Positions 59,418 to 64,000 of a DNA stretch of 64,000 nucleotides are shown here, one piece after another (within the stretch, counting starts at the first letter, position 1; every line of letters starts with the position of its first letter). The DNA lies in assembly GCA_963920525.1 (NCBI GenBank), contig OY986435.1:223250399-223314398 (forward strand), in the 5' to 3' direction. The notes beneath the pieces were generated by a model. It had not been told where the DNA came from. It saw only the letters and a program-made list of their open reading frames with translations, and made no database searches. Made by a program: the position numbers and the translations under genes. The stretch is from Dichetophora obliterata. Taxonomy: Eukaryota > Arthropoda > Insecta > Diptera > Sciomyzidae.

Positions 59418-59848
59418 ACTCATAGATCGCAGGGATTAACTCTCAATCAAGCAGTTGTCGATATTGGAGAAAAAAAAATTTGCATTAAGAATGGCATGTG
59501 TTGCTTTTTCTTATGATCGGCTTAAACAAATAAATGACAAGAATTAGTTGGTTGAGAAACGCAAAGAGTTAAATAAATTAATGAATTTGCAATAAATTTA
59601 AATAAATTCAAATTTTTTTGTAATAAAATATTTATGAGATAGGGTAAGTTAAACAATGAATGACAAGTCGAAATATATCCATTTTTTTGAGACAACACAA
59701 CATAATATCTTTACTTTTATTGTTTGGGAAATGTTTATGGGAGCGAGCGACCCAGCTTAAATGCATCTTCAACGTACCGATTTATGTAAACAGCTTAGCA
59801 ACTGCTACTTCTAGTTACATCTATGATTACACGGTGCGACAGTCCAAA

Positions 59849-61604
59849 ATCCCTGGGTAGTGTTGCCATTTTTCTTATAGGTCTTGTTGATTATAACAAG
59901 ACTGCATACCAGAAATTTGCCAAACACCGCCAAAATCTTGACTTACCGTTAAAAAAGCGGTTTTTGTACCTTTGCGCATTAATAAGGATGTAACTAACCG
60001 GATTCCAAAAGAAAAAACTAAGACCTTTCCAATGATATACAAACATATTGTTTATAAAAACTTGATAAATCCATGTGTATTTGTCCGGCAAACTCAATTT
60101 TTTTTTTAATTTTTTAATATTTTCAACTTTCTAGACACCACACTATCCGTTAATGAACTAAGCAAACACGCTTATTAACACGTTTATTACGACGCAATTT
60201 AGTTTTTAAAAATCGGCTAGTTATTGGTGAAAACAAAATTTTTGCAAAAATGCCTGCACAACGTTTTTCGTATTTTTTTGCACATTTTTTCATAGGAGCA
60301 CAGATAACTTAATATATCTTTAAAAATATACCGATGAAATGTTTGCATTTACATGAATATTTGTAATAGAAATTTTTTTTTTAAAATCCCGGGATCCTGA
60401 AAGACTTTAAAGAGGCTTAAATCATCCGGGATCCTTCTTTTAAATCTATTTATTAAAAAGTCACAAATATAGCAAATTTCTAAGGTTTTTCGCATATTTA
60501 ATATTAGTTGCAAATACCAAATTTTTTTATATGAAATGGTTTTCAAAGTGATTAGGCTGTGAGAAACATAACGTCAAATAAAGCAACAAAATTACATATT
60601 CCTGACATAAGCTAAGCTCTCATTGCATATTAACTTCTTTCTTTCCATGTATTGTTTTATTTTCAAAATTTTAATCCGTTTTGATAAAATTTAGGTATTT
60701 TCATTGGACCTCAAATTCGTAAAATTATGAGCAATGTGAGTTTTATGAACAAGCTAAGTTTGGTTGAAAAACGTGAATGGAAGAATTTTGTTAAGCTATG
60801 CTATAATTTTCATGGAAACCACAGAAGCGAAGACTATGTTACGGTTGTAAATGAATTTTTAAATGCGTTTGGTGAAATGGGCTGCAACATGTCTATCAAA
60901 ATACATTTCTTGCATTCGCATTTAGACTTCTTCCCAAATATAACCTGGACCAGTTCAGTGATGAACAAGGGGAACATTTTCACCAAGAAAAGCCAAAAAT
61001 AGAAAAGCGCTTCGAAGGAAAAACTGAAATAAAAATGAAATTAGAATATTGCTTGGTCGCTGAAACGAGATACTGATGATGCTGAGTTAAAAAAAAGTTC
61101 AAACAAACATTTTTGAGTTGAATGGTCAAAAATTTTTTTTTTTTGTAAAAAATTTGATTTCATGAAAAGGTTTATAACTCTGTCAATTACTTATCGATTT
61201 TTTTTAAACAATATTGCGTTTATAAACGTACTCTTTACAAAAATTCACTTAAGTTATGCTTGCCATAGAAAATAGTGTTTCCAAAAATCGCCAAAATTGA
61301 AAAAAGTAAAAAATATTGAAACAAATTGTGTTTGCGGGACAAAAACATACAGATTTTTTATTTTTTCTCGAATAAGTTGTACATATTACAAATGGTCTAT
61401 GTTTCCCCTTCTTGAATCCGGTCAAAAACAAGAAAATGATTGATTATCAACTTAGTTATAGGCTTATAAGTACGGAAAGGTACCCAAAACCGGTTTTTTA
61501 GCGATAAGTCAAGATTTTGGGGGTGTTTGGCAAATTTCTTATATGCAGTATTATTATACTCAACAAGACCTACAACAAAAACAGTAACACTTCCCAGGGA
61601 TTTC
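59849..61604 (+). mobile_element. Long-inverted-repeat DNA transposon, copy 2 (1.76 kb)
   Basis: The left end CCCTGGGTAGTGTTGCCATT is matched on the minus strand at the right by CCCTGGGAAGTGTTACTGTT. Similarity continues with GGTCTTGTTGA.TATAA, GAAATTTGCCAAACACC and CAAAATCTTGACTTA, then more weakly for about 300 bp (59849-60150 against 61230-61604). It contains a plus-strand remnant of the same protein family as 48228-49690. The ends differ in sequence from the 47523 element, so these are different families of one group. Confidence 0.75.
60694..61110 (+). pseudogene. Second copy of the FIDSSK..HSHLDFFP transposon protein (3' part)
   Basis: It starts with GIFIGPQIRKIM right after TTTAG (a possible splice acceptor), then KLSLVEKREWKNFVKLCYNF, YVTVVNEFLNAFGEMGCNMS and IKIHFLHSHLDFFPN, aligning block for block with the C-terminal part of the minus-strand protein at 48565-48228. 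After SLDFFPN the frame decays: a deletion removes the GE-RFHQ part, with GNIFTKKSQK then a stop, and WSLKRDTDDAEL visible near 61050-61080. The N-terminal zinc-binding and FIDSSK blocks are absent. Confidence 0.75.
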
Positions 61605-64000
61605 AACTTCATTCAAATTTGTAGCACTGTGCTATCTTATACTAGTAAAATGCATGCTATGTGTGTGGTTTTTTAAGGCCACCTACCTTAACGACGTTGT
61701 TATCTTTAAGTTGCATTAAATCGTGTTCAAATTACGCATATTAGGCATATCTGGAATAACTACGCGCTGTAATTGAGATATTTATCAAAAAAGTGGCCAT
61801 CAACTCAGATACTTGCATTAATTCTCATGTGTGTATCTGCAAGAATGCAATTTCTTGTGCATCTTTTTCCACGTATCTTTTCTTGCCACAATTGTGATGC
61901 TGATGCTCTCAGCTAAAGGTTTTTAAACTCTCTCCGATCAGCATCACGTAGAACATTTTCAAGGTTCTGGCGGACGTGCCTTTTGCACGCAGGCGCTTTC
62001 TTACTGCATTTTTATGTAAAACGAACCGAAGGCTGAACGTCGTGAAAGAAACGAGCAACAATATTTTTTTTTTTATGGAAAAATGTATTGCTTACCGTGT
62101 CTCGCACCACATTCTTTAATTACAACAACAGTTTACAAACATTATTTGAGATGTTGAAGAAATAAGTTGTGCGTTGGTGCGTTCGTGCTAACTAAAAACA
62201 GTCTTAGATTTTATCACAGAAACTAGATTTGGACATTTGCCCATCAAAAACATCTCAACTATTTGGACAAACCTTAAAAAACTAAGCGTGGAGCATAAAT
62301 AAGTGTGTTGCGTATTTCTCAAAGCTATTGACTTAATAACTATTTTTTATTACTGTATTAATTTTGGAGTATTAATTTCTTATTTTACATACGTGTGGCG
62401 TATTAGCCCTATTAGTACTTGGTGAAATTATAGCGCAAAATCAATGTCAAAATGAGTCTCAAAGACTCAAGGCAGTACTAATAGGGTTAAACTTAATATG
62501 TTGTATTTTTTTTTAACATCTTACCATGAATTTCAAATAGAATTTTATATTAATTCAGTATTTTTATCGCTTAAATCGAGATAAACATGTGATTAAAATG
62601 TGCTCGTGTCGTATAATTATTGGGTCGGTATAATAATGGGTTATAAAAGTACCGTTTGTCGTTTATGAATAAAACAAATTTGTTATTTCAGCCCTTGAAA
62701 GAACTTTGATGGAGCTACTTATCAGAGAGATGAAGACATGCGAATCTTCGTTAAATAGAGATTCCATGATGTGTTTTTTACGTAAAATTTAAGTCAATAC
62801 AATCACAAAATGTTAAACTGTGGTAGTAAAATCACCATAGAAAGTGTATCACCACTTATTCTACCCAGTAGTTCCAGTCTTGAAGAAATCGCAAATGAAT
62901 CATGCACGATTTTTATTGATCCTTGACGAAACATGCTGATTTGGCCAAACATTTAATTGACGAAAATTTCATATAAATGTTCTAAATTCGTGCAATGCAG
63001 AAACGTCGGGATTTATCATGCACGAACCCAACATCGAAATAATGAGGTAGTTTCGTTAACGAAAATTAGATGGATATATCAAGAAAATTCGTCAAGGAAT
63101 TAAAATTGAAACGTGCTTCTAGACCGAATTCAACGTAATGCGATAGATTTCATAGGAGATAAAAAAATATTTCATCCTCTCTCAACTCCATTGGAAATCG
63201 ACGTAATGTTGGTATCGTAATGGCCTGACGCCACTCGGTCCACTCGGGCAGCTGTCCAAGCCCATTCTTTTACCAATGCCTTGATGCCACACAGAACCTC
63301 ACGTTGTAGTGATGATTCGTTCTTTAGTCGTACGGTAAAGTTGTGAAATAGTCTCCCTGCGAGCGTGTTTCCCGTCAGTTTTGAGCTGTGCAAATTTAAA
63401 ACAAATCTTGACCGAAACTACTCCATCTTTTCAACCCCTTAACTAACTATCACCCATCTTCTAAATAAACGCAATGCTCATACATTTAAAAGAAACATCG
63501 CCTGAGCTTTCTGCAAAACAGAAAAAAATGATACCAAATTGTCAAAATCAAACGAATTCGACAGCAATGGCAATGACACCTAAACAGTGGTGTCAATGAA
63601 TATTTAAATACTATCGAAAACCATCGTCAGTTCAAAACTATCGATAGTATCTATAGTGTGAAATTATCGATAGTATCGATAATGTCATCGATAGGTTGCG
63701 AACTCTACGCCTCTGTTAAGCCTCTGAACGATTCGGCGAATTACAACAATCATGAATATCTTGAAGTTGTTGTAATAGAGTGAAAAAAGTTAGGCGCTGA
63801 CAACCGCTGCTTTGCATTATATTTTGTATGAATTTTTTTAGTTCTAGCAGCTCATGCAGAAACTTGCTTTAAAAAATCATCACGAAAAGTTCGTCAATGA
63901 TGCCGCGAACTACTGGGTAATTGACTTAACGCAAATCTCACTATAGCTTCCCAGTAAAAAAACATGCGATCGCTCCTATGAGGAGCAACAAGAGAGCGCT
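61605..64000. other. AT-rich stretch with repeat fragments, no gene seen
   Basis: A short inverted pair CCCTATTAGTACT / AGTACTAATAGGG lies at 62407-62487. 62860-63120 and 63835-63925 contain ACCCAGTAGTT / CTACTGGGT-ended repeat DNA with GACGAA and CGTCAA blocks like those at 54035-54130. The minus-strand frame 63427-63172 is open but unrecognised. Confidence 0.45.
63639..63694. promoter_or_regulatory. Cluster of TATCGATA palindromes (DRE-like)
   Basis: Three exact TATCGATA octamers at 63639-63646, 63665-63672 and 63674-63681, with a near-match CATCGATA at 63687-63694. In Drosophila TATCGATA is the DRE bound by DREF and overlaps BEAF-32 CGATA sites. No gene start is identified next to it, so it may equally be part of a repeat. 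Confidence 0.35.

Larger units (their letters stand above)
56640..59545 (+). pseudogene. PIF1-like (Helitron-type) helicase remnant with two insertions
   Basis: Just before the Harbinger insert the frame reads AQVILR, a stop, NLFTSS. After it comes GLCNGTMGEVAEILYNN, the GL.NGT block of PIF1 helicases, then NYSGPKYNN, CTRKQFLLQLTYAIST and, beyond the second insert, HRSQGLTLNQAVVDIGEKK. This is the C-terminal helicase region ending in the H.SQGLT motif VI. Such helicases with a Rep domain drive Helitron rolling-circle transposition, and host PIF1 is the alternative; no Rep domain, no Walker motifs and no other host exon are present, so a Helitron fragment is likelier. Removing the Harbinger (one CAG) and the 338-bp element (one ACT) gives a continuous frame apart from one stop. 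It decays after 59540 (…FSYDRLKQINDKN, stop). Confidence 0.75.

Noticed and set aside
63172..63427. Minus-strand open frame of about 85 codons (SSKLTGNTLAGRLFHNFTVR...)
   Set aside because: Composition looks protein-like but I recognise no family and there is no supporting context, so it is not called as a gene.

Overview
This window looks like repeat-dense, AT-rich intergenic or heterochromatic DNA from an insect, most likely a higher dipteran. That is an inference from the mobile-element content: a P-type element with a THAP exon, Ty3/gypsy gag-pol, an errantivirus-type env remnant, Jockey-like LINEs, and hAT, pogo and Harbinger elements with many MITEs. I found no convincing host protein-coding gene, rRNA, functional tRNA or CRISPR array. 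Almost all coding signal is broken transposon sequence, and most short open frames are chance or repeat-derived.

Region by region. 1-7.4 kb: remnants of two uncharacterised transposon protein families, one on each strand, with inverted-repeat arms of about 1 kb and three nested elements. 7.8-11.7 kb: a Ty3/gypsy gag-pol on the minus strand, split inside reverse transcriptase by a 1,637-bp P-type element with an 8-bp target duplication. 11.9-12.8 kb: Gln/Asn-rich leader/gag-like remnant of a second LTR element. 16.7-19.5 kb: a cluster of GGCCCA-ended MITEs (some nested), a Jockey remnant carrying a 373-bp MITE, and an env fragment. 21-23 kb: foldback and hAT MITEs. 25.5-28.6 kb: LINE remnant, a tRNA-like SINE head and a 1.58-kb (TAA)n array. 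30-34.9 kb: a 125-bp satellite containing a solo LTR, which itself contains a 1.2-kb palindromic hAT MITE, then more palindromic elements. 37.5-38.5 kb: tandem repeats. 41.0-46.7 kb: a pogo-like transposon containing a hAT transposon whose transposase has a single visible stop. 47.5-50.8 kb and 59.8-61.6 kb: two long-inverted-repeat elements encoding the same uncharacterised protein family. 52.7-54 kb: three adjacent MITEs. 56.6-59.5 kb: a PIF1-like (Helitron-type) helicase remnant interrupted by a two-gene Harbinger element and by a 338-bp MITE.

The main value of the window is its stratigraphy. In at least eight places the target duplication can be read, and in four of them removing the insert and one duplication copy rejoins a reading frame in the interrupted gene: P in gypsy RT, Harbinger in PIF1, the 338-bp MITE in PIF1, and the TAA element in family B. 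The best candidates for something under-described are the long-inverted-repeat protein family (two copies), families A and B at 2-6 kb, and the THAP-bearing P-type element.
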